A stretch of DNA of 8,859 nucleotides from an uncultured Mesorhizobium sp. (GTDB lineage Bacteria; Pseudomonadota; Alphaproteobacteria; Rhizobiales; Rhizobiaceae), in assembly GCA_950071955.1 (NCBI GenBank), contig CATMOC010000125.1:1-8859 (forward strand). The letters run 5' to 3'. The translations under genes were made by a program, and so were the position numbers. The notes below the pieces were generated by a model that was given only the letters and a program-made list of their open reading frames with translations, ran no database searches and had not been told where the DNA came from. The number at the start of each line of letters is the position of its first letter. The first letter of the stretch is position 1. Below are positions 1-6,092 of this stretch, piece after piece.

Positions 1-1
1 C

Positions 2-838
2 GGGCTTCTCTGTGCGACCGTGACCGACAAGGCCGATCGGATGATCACAGGCGGCGAGGACGGCAAGGTCGTCGCCGTCTCGCCCGCCGGAGAGATCGAG
101 GTCCTCGCCGAGATCGGCCGCAAATGGGTGTCGAGCGTCGCGGCGGGTCCGCAGGGAGCGGTCGCCTTCGCATCCGGCCGCACGGCCTACGTCCGCTTCG
201 CAGACGGCAGGACGAAGGAGTTGCAGCATCCGCGCACGGCGGAAGGCGTCGCCTTCTCGCCCAAGGGCATGCGCATCGGCGTCGCCCGCTACAATGGCGC
301 GACGCTGCATTTCCCTGCCGCCGACGGCAAGCCGGTCGAACTCGAATGGGCGGGCGCGCATACCGGCATCACCTTTTCGCCCGACGGCGCCTTCGTGGTC
401 ACCACCATGCAGGAAAACGCGCTGCACGGCTGGAAGATCGCGGACGGCAAGCACATGCGCATGACCGGCTATCCGGGCAAGGTGAAGAGCCTGTCGTGGA
501 GCGCGAAGGGGCGCTGGCTCGCGAGTTCCGGCGCGCCGGCCGCGATCGTCTGGCCCTTCCAGGGCAAGGACGGTCCCATGGGCAAGGCGCCGCTGGAACT
601 CGGCACGCGTGGCAACACAATGGTCACTGCCGTTTCGTGCCATCCGGCCGACGATTTCGTCGCGATCGGCTATGCAGACGGAATGGTGATGGCTGCACGC
701 TTCGCCGACCAGAAGGAGGTGCTCCTGCGCCGTCAGGGCAAGGGAGCGATAACCTCGCTGGCCTGGGACCGCGCGGGCCGGCGGGTCGTGTTCGGTTCCG
801 AAACCGGCGACTGCGGCGTCATCGACGTTTCGGCCTGA
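2..838 (+). CDS. WD40 repeat protein, 5'-truncated by window edge
   Basis: The frame is open from the first bases of the window to a TGA at 836-838, giving at least 278 residues. A GTG at 20 could serve as a start, but codons before it are open and propeller-like sequence begins at once, so I treat the gene as continuing upstream. Spaced beta-propeller blade signatures are visible: ITGGEDGKVVAV, GVAFSPKGMRIGVA, GITFSPDGAFVVTT, SLSWSAKGRWLASS, AVSCHPADDFVAIGYADG and SLAWDRAGRRVVFGSETG. Each is the usual WD40 strand pattern with a (S)PDG-type turn. No catalytic domain and no membrane segment are seen, so it is probably a cytoplasmic scaffold or protein-interaction propeller. Partner and pathway cannot be told from this fragment. 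It converges on the next gene with only 6 bp between stop codons, so no separate terminator fits. Confidence 0.85.
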   Translation, partial: GLLCATVTDKADRMITGGEDGKVVAVSPAGEIEVLAEIGRKWVSSVAAGPQGAVAFASGRTAYVRFADGRTKELQHPRTAEGVAFSPKGMRIGVARYNGATLHFPAADGKPVELEWAGAHTGITFSPDGAFVVTTMQENALHGWKIADGKHMRMTGYPGKVKSLSWSAKGRWLASSGAPAAIVWPFQGKDGPMGKAPLELGTRGNTMVTAVSCHPADDFVAIGYADGMVMAARFADQKEVLLRRQGKGAITSLAWDRAGRRVVFGSETGDCGVIDVSA

Positions 839-844
839 GCGCCT

Positions 845-1282
845 TCATTCGGCGAAGCAGGTCACCTTTCCATCCGCCTGATAGGTCCTGCCTTCGCCGA
901 CATTCTCGAAAACCGCGATTTGATAGGTTCCTGCGTAGCTTCCCTCGCCTTCGGATCGCGTGTCGACCGAGAGCTCTACATAGCCGTGCGGAAGATCCCC
1001 CTCTCGCTCGCGGTAGAGAACGAGCGCGAGCTGCCTCCCGTTGAGCAAGTATTGCGCGACCTGGTCGCGACCGAACACGACCTCACGCAGATCATGCGCC
1101 ACGGCGGCCGACTTGATCGAAGCGCTACCCTCGAAGCTGAACAGTGCCCCGCCCATGCCGTGTGTGACGCCGCCGCCGAGATCGAACGCGACATGTTTGT
1201 CCTCGGCCTCGCAGGAAATCCCGCCGGATGCCTGGGCCCCGCTGGCTATCGTCATCATGAGAAGAACAGCCGTCACACGCAT
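845..1282 (-). CDS. Small secreted protein of unknown function
   Basis: The product is 145 residues. The ATG at 1282 is preferred over one 10 codons upstream (1312) because a strong Shine-Dalgarno (GGAGAAGG) sits 5 nt before it. That start also places a classic signal peptide at the very N terminus: MR, a hydrophobic stretch VTAVLLMMTIASG, then an AQA cleavage site after residue 18. The mature part of about 127 residues has two cysteines (24 and 142) near its ends, which could form a disulfide in the periplasm. It is rich in predicted beta strands, with alternating segments such as YVELSVDTRS and TYQIAVFENV. I do not recognise a named family. It is transcribed divergently from the DUF3616 gene across a 191-bp gap. 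Secretion is well supported; function is unknown. Confidence 0.75.
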   Translation of the reverse strand: MRVTAVLLMMTIASGAQASGGISCEAEDKHVAFDLGGGVTHGMGGALFSFEGSASIKSAAVAHDLREVVFGRDQVAQYLLNGRQLALVLYREREGDLPHGYVELSVDTRSEGEGSYAGTYQIAVFENVGEGRTYQADGKVTCFAE

Positions 1283-1287
1283 CCCAA

Positions 1288-1295
1288 CCTTCTCC
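1288..1295 (-). promoter_or_regulatory. Shine-Dalgarno deciding the start of the secreted protein gene
   Basis: GGAGAAGG on the minus strand lies 5 nt before the ATG at 1282. The alternative ATG at 1312 has no comparable purine run. This site fixes the protein start so that the signal peptide is N-terminal. Confidence 0.75.
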
Positions 1296-1462
1296 GTCGA
1301 CCAGCCAGACATCCGACCCGGCGCGAAAGATCGGGCTGTCCTGTAACCTCATTATGGCGTTCCGACGGGCGGAGAGCCTCGCGCCGGTTTCGCAATACCA
1401 GGGCATTGCGACCTGGTTGAACCACTTCCGCCTGCCGGCGTTCTTCAGCTGTTTTGTAGATC

Positions 1463-1468
1463 GGAAGG
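1463..1468 (+). promoter_or_regulatory. Shine-Dalgarno deciding the DUF3616 start
   Basis: GGAAGG ends 5 nt before the ATG at 1474. An in-frame ATG at 1354 would add 40 residues that do not look like the family (MAFRRAESLA...) and would run through the inverted repeats. The start at 1474 is therefore chosen. Confidence 0.7.
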
Positions 1469-1473
1469 CACCC

Positions 1474-2574
1474 ATGTCCAAGCAGTTCGTCCTGAAGGCG
1501 GACGCGCCTGCCCAGCAGTTCGCGCTCAAGTTCGCGGCTCCCAAGGAGCTTCCGTATGTGGACAAGCCGCTTGGCAGCAACATTTCGGCTCTGGCGATTG
1601 CAGGACGCACCTTGTTCTGCGCCGCCGACGAGACCTCCACGGTGGAGCGGCTCATCTACGATCCCGCGAAGAAGGAATTCCAGTCCCACGCGAACTTTCC
1701 TCTCGGCAATGCATTCGCACTGCCTGGCGGACCGACGGGCGAGATGGACATCGAAGGTCTCGCGGTCTCGGGCGGATTTCTGTGGATTACCGGTTCGCAC
1801 AGCCTGAAGCGGGACTCACCGGATGAAATAGACCCCAAGGTCGCCGATCTCGACGACATCGATTGGGACCCGAACCGTGGTTTCCTGGGATGCGTCCCGC
1901 TCGACGATCACGGGGACGGGTTGTACGAACCGGTCGCCGCGATCGATCCTGTCCGTGGCGGCGATGCCCGTAAAGCCGCCATGATGAAAATGGGTAGGAA
2001 CGGGCGGCAAAACGTGCGTCGGTTGCTGGGCTCCGACCCGCTGCTGAAGCCTTTCATGAACGTGCCATGCAAGGAGAACGGGTTCGATATCGAAGGTCTG
2101 GCGGTGACCGGCAACCGGGTGTTGCTCGGTCTGCGCGGTCCGGTGGTCGGCACCTATGCCATGATCGTGGAGATGCAGCTCAAGGTATCGAAGAAGGGCT
2201 GGCTCAAGCCGGCGAAGCTCGCAGATGGCACCCGATATCGCCTGCATGCGGTCGATCTCGCGGGCCTGGGTATTCGCGACCTCCTCGTGGTCGACGACGA
2301 CCTGCTGATCCTGGCGGGGCCGACACAGGATATCGAAGGAATCCAGCGTGTGTTCTCGGTTCCCCTCGGCGATCTGTCCGGTGTCATCCCCCGCACGGCC
2401 ATTCAGGTCGTCAGGACCCTGGAATTGCTCGATGGCCACGACCATGCCGAAGGCATTGCGGTCTTCGAGGCGGACGGCAAGAAGCTGCTCCTGGTATCGC
2501 ACGACAGTCCGGCACCTGCCCGCTACAGCGAGGCGCGTAACCGCCTGTTGCTGGACGCGTTCGCGTTCAAATAA
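1474..2574 (+). CDS. DUF3616 domain-containing protein
   Basis: The product is 366 residues, starting at the ATG behind GGAAGG. It matches from memory the DUF3616 family of alphaproteobacterial and other bacterial proteins of unknown function. Internal repeats are visible: DIEGLAV at residues 92-98 and again at 205-211, with weaker copies DIEGI at 286-290 and AEGIAVF at 325-331. Each is followed by hydrophobic strands (GGFLWITGSH, GNRVLLGLRG, DGKKLLLVSHD). This pattern recalls beta-propellers of the phytase-like or SdiA-regulated type, where an acidic EG(L/I)A turn recurs once per blade. The propeller reading is inference. There is no signal peptide and no transmembrane segment, so it is likely cytoplasmic. 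It stands alone between opposite-strand genes, so context gives no pathway. A short hairpin with TTT follows its stop. Confidence 0.8.
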   Translation: MSKQFVLKADAPAQQFALKFAAPKELPYVDKPLGSNISALAIAGRTLFCAADETSTVERLIYDPAKKEFQSHANFPLGNAFALPGGPTGEMDIEGLAVSGGFLWITGSHSLKRDSPDEIDPKVADLDDIDWDPNRGFLGCVPLDDHGDGLYEPVAAIDPVRGGDARKAAMMKMGRNGRQNVRRLLGSDPLLKPFMNVPCKENGFDIEGLAVTGNRVLLGLRGPVVGTYAMIVEMQLKVSKKGWLKPAKLADGTRYRLHAVDLAGLGIRDLLVVDDDLLILAGPTQDIEGIQRVFSVPLGDLSGVIPRTAIQVVRTLELLDGHDHAEGIAVFEADGKKLLLVSHDSPAPARYSEARNRLLLDAFAFK

Positions 2575-2579
2575 CACCG

Positions 2580-2595
2580 GGCTGCGGCAGCCTTT
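2580..2595 (+). terminator. Weak rho-independent terminator after the DUF3616 gene
   Basis: A 5-bp GC-rich stem (GGCTG / CAGCC, loop CGG) at 2580-2592 is followed by TTT, in the 28-bp gap between convergent genes. The stem is short and the T tract brief. It could act for plus-strand transcription only. Confidence 0.35.
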
Positions 2596-2602
2596 CCTGA
2601 CC

Positions 2603-3109
2603 CTATATCCGGCGCGAAAAGTACCGGACCCGGCGTTCGCCGCCATAGATCTCCGCCTCACCGACCACCTCGAAGCCCAGTGCGGTATGGAAAGCGTCCG
2701 AGGCGGGGTTCGGCGGATCGGAGTTCACCTCCGCCGTCACGATCGAATGGCCGGCCTGCCGGGCCGCCTCGAAGAAATGTTGGTAGAGCCGTCGCGCATG
2801 TCCCCGCCCCCGCGAGAATGGCGCCACCGCTATCCGGTCGACATAGGCGAAGCGGGGAAAGCGCTCCCGGAACCAGAGGAAGTTTTCGCTGTCGTAGTCG
2901 GCATCCTGGTCGAAACCGATCATGAACGCCTCCAGGCTGCCGATCCTCCATCCCGCGAAGGACTGCGCCAGGAGATGCGACAGGCGTTTGGCGTCCAGCA
3001 GCGACAGTTCCGCTGCGTGCTCATTGTTCAGCGCCAGCACCGCCGGCTCGAAAGCCGCGGTGATCGGCTGGATCGCGGACGGGTTGGCGTGGCTGTCTAA
3101 CAGGCTCAT
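2603..3109 (-). CDS. GNAT family N-acetyltransferase
   Basis: The product is 168 residues from the ATG at 3109. A TTG at 3181 would add 24 residues of unremarkable sequence and is not favoured. The core is a GNAT fold. Motif A, with the acetyl-CoA pyrophosphate-binding loop, lies at about 89-108 (VDRIAVAPFSRGRGHARRL; key residues R100, G101, G103, A105). Motif B lies at about 134-151 (NPASDAFHTALGFEVVGE). The N terminus (AVLALNNEHAAELSLLDAKRL) and overall length recall the COG3818-type group of predicted acetyltransferases. It should transfer an acetyl group from acetyl-CoA to an amine, but the acceptor is unknown. No clear Shine-Dalgarno precedes the ATG. A TTGCGG / TATGGT pair (16-nt spacer) just upstream on the minus strand would start the mRNA within a few bases of the ATG, so a leaderless message is possible. 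It is divergent from the radical SAM gene. Confidence 0.85.
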   Translation of the reverse strand: MSLLDSHANPSAIQPITAAFEPAVLALNNEHAAELSLLDAKRLSHLLAQSFAGWRIGSLEAFMIGFDQDADYDSENFLWFRERFPRFAYVDRIAVAPFSRGRGHARRLYQHFFEAARQAGHSIVTAEVNSDPPNPASDAFHTALGFEVVGEAEIYGGERRVRYFSRRI

Positions 3110-3205
3110 CGTGGGCGCACCATAGCCGCCGCCAAGCGCACCGCAAGAGACTGCGCCAGTGATTTCCCGCCGGCATGTCAAATTTCATAGCGCCGCCGCA
3201 ATTCG

Positions 3206-3220
3206 GAACATATCATGAAC
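3206..3220 (+). promoter_or_regulatory. LexA operator (SOS box), GAAC-N7-GAAC
   Basis: GAAC at 3206-3209, seven bases, then GAAC at 3217-3220 form a perfect match to the direct-repeat LexA box known in alphaproteobacteria (GTTC-N7-GTTC, read here on the opposite strand). It ends 2 nt before the ATG of the radical SAM gene. The seven-base spacer contains TATCAT (3211-3216), five of six matches to the sigma-70 -10 element, with 6 nt between it and the ATG. LexA bound here would cover the promoter core of the rSAM-udgX operon. Its placement before a DNA repair operon makes chance unlikely, but binding is not shown. Confidence 0.8.
3211..3216 (+). promoter_or_regulatory. -10-like element TATCAT, probable leaderless start of the rSAM-udgX mRNA
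   Basis: TATCAT differs from TATAAT at one position. With 6 nt of discriminator, transcription would begin at or very near the A of the ATG at 3223, which agrees with the absence of a well-placed Shine-Dalgarno. No convincing -35 is present 16-18 nt upstream (TAGCGC at 17 nt). Weak -35 elements are tolerated at some regulated promoters, but this lowers confidence. Confidence 0.45.
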
Positions 3221-3222
3221 TC

Positions 3223-4458
3223 ATGACTGTGCTCACCCTGCGCGAAAAACTCGCGATCCTGTCCGACGCCGCCAAGTACGACGCGTCCTGCGCCTCCTCC
3301 GGCGCGGCGAAGCGCAACTCGCTGAAGAGCGGGGGCATCGGCTCGACCGAAAGCACCGGCATCTGCCATTCCTACGCGCCGGACGGGCGCTGCATCTCGC
3401 TACTGAAAATCCTGCTCACCAATTTCTGCGTCTACGACTGCAGCTACTGCATCAACCGTTCGTCTTCCAACGTGCGCCGCGCCCGCTTCACGGTCGACGA
3501 GGTGGTGAAGCTGACGCTCGACTTCTACAAGCGCAACTACATCGAGGGCCTGTTCCTCTCCTCCGGCGTCATCCGCTCGCCGGACGACACGATGGGCGAG
3601 ATGGTCGAGATCGCGCGGCGCCTGCGCATCGAGTATCGCTTCGCGGGCTACATCCACCTGAAGACCATACCCGAATGCTCGCAGGAGCTGGTCGAGAAGG
3701 CCGGGCTTTATGCGGACCGCCTGTCGATCAACGTCGAACTGCCGACCGACGAGGGGGTGAAGAAGCTCGCCCCCGAGAAACGGCCCGAGACGATCCGCGT
3801 CTCCATGGCAAGGCTGCGCTCGAAGATCGACGAGAAGTCCGAACCCACACTGCGCACGAAAACACGCGAGCGCTTCGCGCCCGGCGGCCAGTCGACGCAA
3901 ATGATCATCGGCGCGGATGCCACGCCCGACGCCACGATCTTGAAGACGAGTTCCCGGCTCTATGCCAGCTACCACCTCCGCCGCGTCTACTATTCCGCCT
4001 TCAGCCCGATCCCGGATTCGTCAGCCGCCCTGCCGCTGATGAAGCCGCCGCTGATGCGCGAGCACCGGCTCTACCAGGCCGACTGGCTGATGCGCTTCTA
4101 CGGCTTCGGCGAAAGCGAGATCCTTTCCGCCCGGCCGGACGGGATGCTCGACCTCGCCATCGACCCGAAGCTTTCGTGGGCGCTCTCCAACCGCGCCATG
4201 TTCCCCCTCGACGTCAACCGCGCCGACCGCGAGGCGCTGCTCAGGGTCCCCGGCCTCGGCACCAAGGTCGTCAAGCGCATCTTGGAGACGCGAAAACATC
4301 GCCGGCTGCGGCTGGAGGACGTCGGCCGTCTCTGCCAGTCGATCGCCAAGGTGCGGCCATTCATCGTCGCCGAAGGATGGTCGCCCGGCGGGCTCACCGA
4401 TTCCGCCAACCTGCAGGCCAAGGTCGCGCCCGAACCCCGCCAACTGTCGCTGTTCTGA
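3223..4458 (+). CDS. UdgX-linked putative DNA modification/repair radical SAM protein, with HhH domain and C-terminal clamp motif
   Basis: The product is 411 residues. The ATG at 3223 is chosen over the in-frame ATG at 3175 because the family begins close to LREKLAILSDAAKYDASCASSG and because the SOS box ends just before 3223. The radical SAM cluster motif CVYDCSYC (C69, C73, C76; C-x3-C-x2-C) should bind a [4Fe-4S] cluster that cleaves S-adenosylmethionine to a 5'-deoxyadenosyl radical. Conserved-looking C48 and C57 lie just before it. Residues 327-358 (FPLDVNRADREALLRVPGLGTKVVKRILETRK) form a helix-hairpin-helix with the PGLGTK hairpin, a non-specific DNA-binding element. The protein ends in QLSLF, the sliding-clamp-binding consensus. 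The family is annotated as a radical SAM protein linked to uracil-DNA glycosylase-like proteins (TIGR03916 type); substrate and product are, as far as I know, not established. Its stop lies 2 nt before the udgX ATG, so the two are translated from one message. Confidence 0.92.
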   Translation: MTVLTLREKLAILSDAAKYDASCASSGAAKRNSLKSGGIGSTESTGICHSYAPDGRCISLLKILLTNFCVYDCSYCINRSSSNVRRARFTVDEVVKLTLDFYKRNYIEGLFLSSGVIRSPDDTMGEMVEIARRLRIEYRFAGYIHLKTIPECSQELVEKAGLYADRLSINVELPTDEGVKKLAPEKRPETIRVSMARLRSKIDEKSEPTLRTKTRERFAPGGQSTQMIIGADATPDATILKTSSRLYASYHLRRVYYSAFSPIPDSSAALPLMKPPLMREHRLYQADWLMRFYGFGESEILSARPDGMLDLAIDPKLSWALSNRAMFPLDVNRADREALLRVPGLGTKVVKRILETRKHRRLRLEDVGRLCQSIAKVRPFIVAEGWSPGGLTDSANLQAKVAPEPRQLSLF

Positions 4459-4460
4459 CC

Positions 4461-5954
4461 ATGAGCGCTCTCGCGAAATCCCTTCCCCGCATCACCATCC
4501 GGCTCGCCGGCCAGACGGATTTCGACGGCTGGCGGAAAGCCGCCCGCGCGCTGGCGATGCGCGAGATCCCCGCCGACCAGGTCGGCTGGGTGGTGTCGGG
4601 CGCAGCGAGCGCCGATCTCTTCGACGGCGGCGACCCATGTCCCGATGCGGTGCCGAACGGCGGCACGGCCTTTACGGTACCTCGCTCTTTCATGGAGGCG
4701 GCCGAAGCGGTGATCTGCCATTCGGATCCCGAGCGCTTTTCGCTGCTCTACCGCATTCTGCTGCGGCTGCGCCGCGAACCGGACCTTTTGAAGATCGCTT
4801 CCGATACCGACGTGCGGCGGCTGGAGGCGATGGCGAAGGCGGTGCGCCGCGACATCCACAAGATGCGCGCCTTCGTGCGCTTTCGCCGCATCGGTTCCGG
4901 CGCGGAGGAGCGCCACGTCGCTTGGTTCGAGCCGCAGCATTTCATCGTCGAGCGCAACGCGCCCTTCTTCGTGCGCCGCTTCACCGGCATGCGATGGACG
5001 ATCCTGACGCCCTGTGCCTCGGCCGACTGGGACGGCGAGCGACTGGCGATCGGCCCGGGTGCTGCGCGCGCCGACGCCCCGGCCGAGGACGATGCCGAAG
5101 CGTTGTGGCGCACCTATTTCTCCTCGATCTTCAATCCCGCACGGCTGAAGGTGAAGGCCATGCAGGCCGAGATGCCGAAGAAATACTGGCGGAACCTTCC
5201 CGAGGCCTCGCTCATTCCCGACCTGATCCGCGGTGCCGAAGACAAGGCCAGGGACATGATCCAGAAACTGCCGACCGAACCCGCCCCGCACCATGCCAGG
5301 GTCAAGGCGCGCCACTGGCCGGAACCCGACGTTGAGCCGGGCTCCGACGACGAAGGCGCGAATGCCCGCACCATCCCCGAACTGCGCGCGGCGGCTGAAG
5401 GCTGCCGTCGCTGCCCGCTCTGGAGCGACGCCACCCAGACCGTGTTCGGCGAAGGACCGGAAAATGCAATAGTCGTGTTCGTCGGCGAGCAGCCGGGCGA
5501 CCAGGAGGATATTGCCGGGAAACCTTTCGTCGGCCCCGCCGGCAAGATGCTGGACGCGGTGGTGGTGGAAGCCGAGGTGGACCGCTCCGAGGTCTACGTC
5601 ACGAACGGGGTCAAGCACTTCAAGTTCGAGCCGCGCGGCAAGCGCCGCATCCACGCCAAGCCGAACGCCGGGGAGGTGAAGGCCTGCCGCTGGTGGCTCG
5701 ACAGGGAACTGGCGATCCTGAAACCCAGCCTCGCCGTCGCGCTCGGCGCAACCGCGGCGCAGTCGCTGCTCGGCAAGACGGTTCCCATTACGAAGATGCG
5801 CGGCCAGGTGGTCGAACGCGAAGACGGCCTGCGCGTCTTCCTGACCATCCACCCCTCCTACATCCTGCGCATCCGCGAGTCCGCCGACAAGGAAGCCGAG
5901 CGCGGGAGGTTCCTGGCCGACATGAAGGCGGTCAAGAGGTTGATGGCGGCGTAG
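4461..5954 (+). CDS. udgX: DUF4130-UdgX fusion: covalent uracil-DNA-binding protein
   Basis: The product is 497 residues and starts 2 nt after the stop of the radical SAM gene. No Shine-Dalgarno is visible, which suggests re-initiation or coupling. The N-terminal half is a DUF4130-type domain (TIGR03915-like, about 10-260), with landmarks RRDIHKMRAFVRFR (129-142), WFEP-HFIVERNAPFFVRRF (155-174) and MPKKYWRNLPEA (238-249). After a charged linker (about 270-303), the C-terminal half is a UdgX-type uracil-DNA glycosylase. It has GEQPGDQED (342-350), the UdgX-specific KRRIH loop (394-398, with H398 as the covalent nucleophile) and HPSYILR (464-470). Iron-sulfur ligands are likely C315, C318 and C409, with H386 where family-4 enzymes have a cysteine. 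Known UdgX proteins remove uracil and remain covalently attached to the abasic site through that histidine. The role of DUF4130 is unknown, but it recurs with the upstream radical SAM family. All key residues are intact. Confidence 0.93.
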   Translation: MSALAKSLPRITIRLAGQTDFDGWRKAARALAMREIPADQVGWVVSGAASADLFDGGDPCPDAVPNGGTAFTVPRSFMEAAEAVICHSDPERFSLLYRILLRLRREPDLLKIASDTDVRRLEAMAKAVRRDIHKMRAFVRFRRIGSGAEERHVAWFEPQHFIVERNAPFFVRRFTGMRWTILTPCASADWDGERLAIGPGAARADAPAEDDAEALWRTYFSSIFNPARLKVKAMQAEMPKKYWRNLPEASLIPDLIRGAEDKARDMIQKLPTEPAPHHARVKARHWPEPDVEPGSDDEGANARTIPELRAAAEGCRRCPLWSDATQTVFGEGPENAIVVFVGEQPGDQEDIAGKPFVGPAGKMLDAVVVEAEVDRSEVYVTNGVKHFKFEPRGKRRIHAKPNAGEVKACRWWLDRELAILKPSLAVALGATAAQSLLGKTVPITKMRGQVVEREDGLRVFLTIHPSYILRIRESADKEAERGRFLADMKAVKRLMAA

Positions 5955-5985
5955 CTGCGAGGTTACCCGGCCGGTCCCGGCGCCT

Positions 5986-6032
5986 GCCCCTCATCTGCCT
6001 GCCGGCATCTTCTCCCCGCAAGCGGAGAGAAG
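5986..6032 (+). repeat. Rhizobial-type intergenic palindromic repeat, copy 1
   Basis: This 47-nt element begins 31 nt after the udgX stop. Its distal half folds as an 11-bp stem with one mismatch (CTTCTCCCCGC at 6009-6019, AA loop, GCGGAGAGAAG at 6022-6032). It is an inverted copy of 6093-6139, with 40 of 47 positions identical by hand alignment. Similar C/G-rich hairpin repeats are common between genes in Rhizobiales genomes. No T tract follows, so it is not a standard terminator. Confidence 0.75.
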
Positions 6033-6092
6033 AGCGCGAACCCGCCACTATCCGCCAATGTTGCAAGTTGGGCTACACGGTCGTCGCCGCTC

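Larger units (their letters stand above)
1283..1473. promoter_or_regulatory. Divergent intergenic region with interlocked inverted repeats
   Basis: This 191-bp gap separates two divergent genes and should hold both promoters. Two perfect inverted repeats interlock at 1390-1417. The first has arms TCGCAAT (1390-1396) and ATTGCGA (1405-1411). The second has arms ACCAGG (1397-1402) and CCTGGT (1412-1417). The order is A-B-A'-B', so as RNA the two hairpins exclude each other. A further short dyad, GGTT-G-AACC, lies at 1415-1423. On the minus strand CATAAT (1356-1351) resembles a -10 element for the secreted protein gene, but I see no good -35. I found no convincing sigma-70 pair for the plus-strand gene. 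Confidence 0.45.

Noticed and set aside
1518..1533. GTTC-N-GTTC resembling a second LexA box
   Set aside because: The spacer is 8 rather than 7 nt and the site lies inside the DUF3616 coding sequence.
1816..2661. Minus-strand open frame of 281 codons opposite the DUF3616 gene
   Set aside because: It also overlaps the end of the GNAT gene in another frame, its residue composition is shadow-like, and the plus-strand frame has internal repeats and a proper Shine-Dalgarno.
3175..3222. N-terminal extension of the radical SAM protein from the ATG at 3175
   Set aside because: It would run the coding sequence through the SOS box and -10-like element, has no Shine-Dalgarno, and adds 16 residues (MSNFIAPPQFG...) not expected in the family.
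3215..3226. Three-codon mini-cistron (ATG AAC TCA TGA) with GGAA 6 nt before it, overlapping the rSAM ATG
   Set aside because: Attractive as a coupling leader, but the bases are better explained by the GAAC-N7-GAAC operator. If the mRNA starts at the ATG at 3223, this mini-cistron is not transcribed.
4098..5852. Long open frame (584 codons) on the minus strand opposite udgX and the end of the rSAM gene
   Set aside because: It is an antisense shadow typical of GC-rich DNA. It is rich in Arg, His and Gly, has no recognisable domain, and lies opposite two proteins with intact family motifs.
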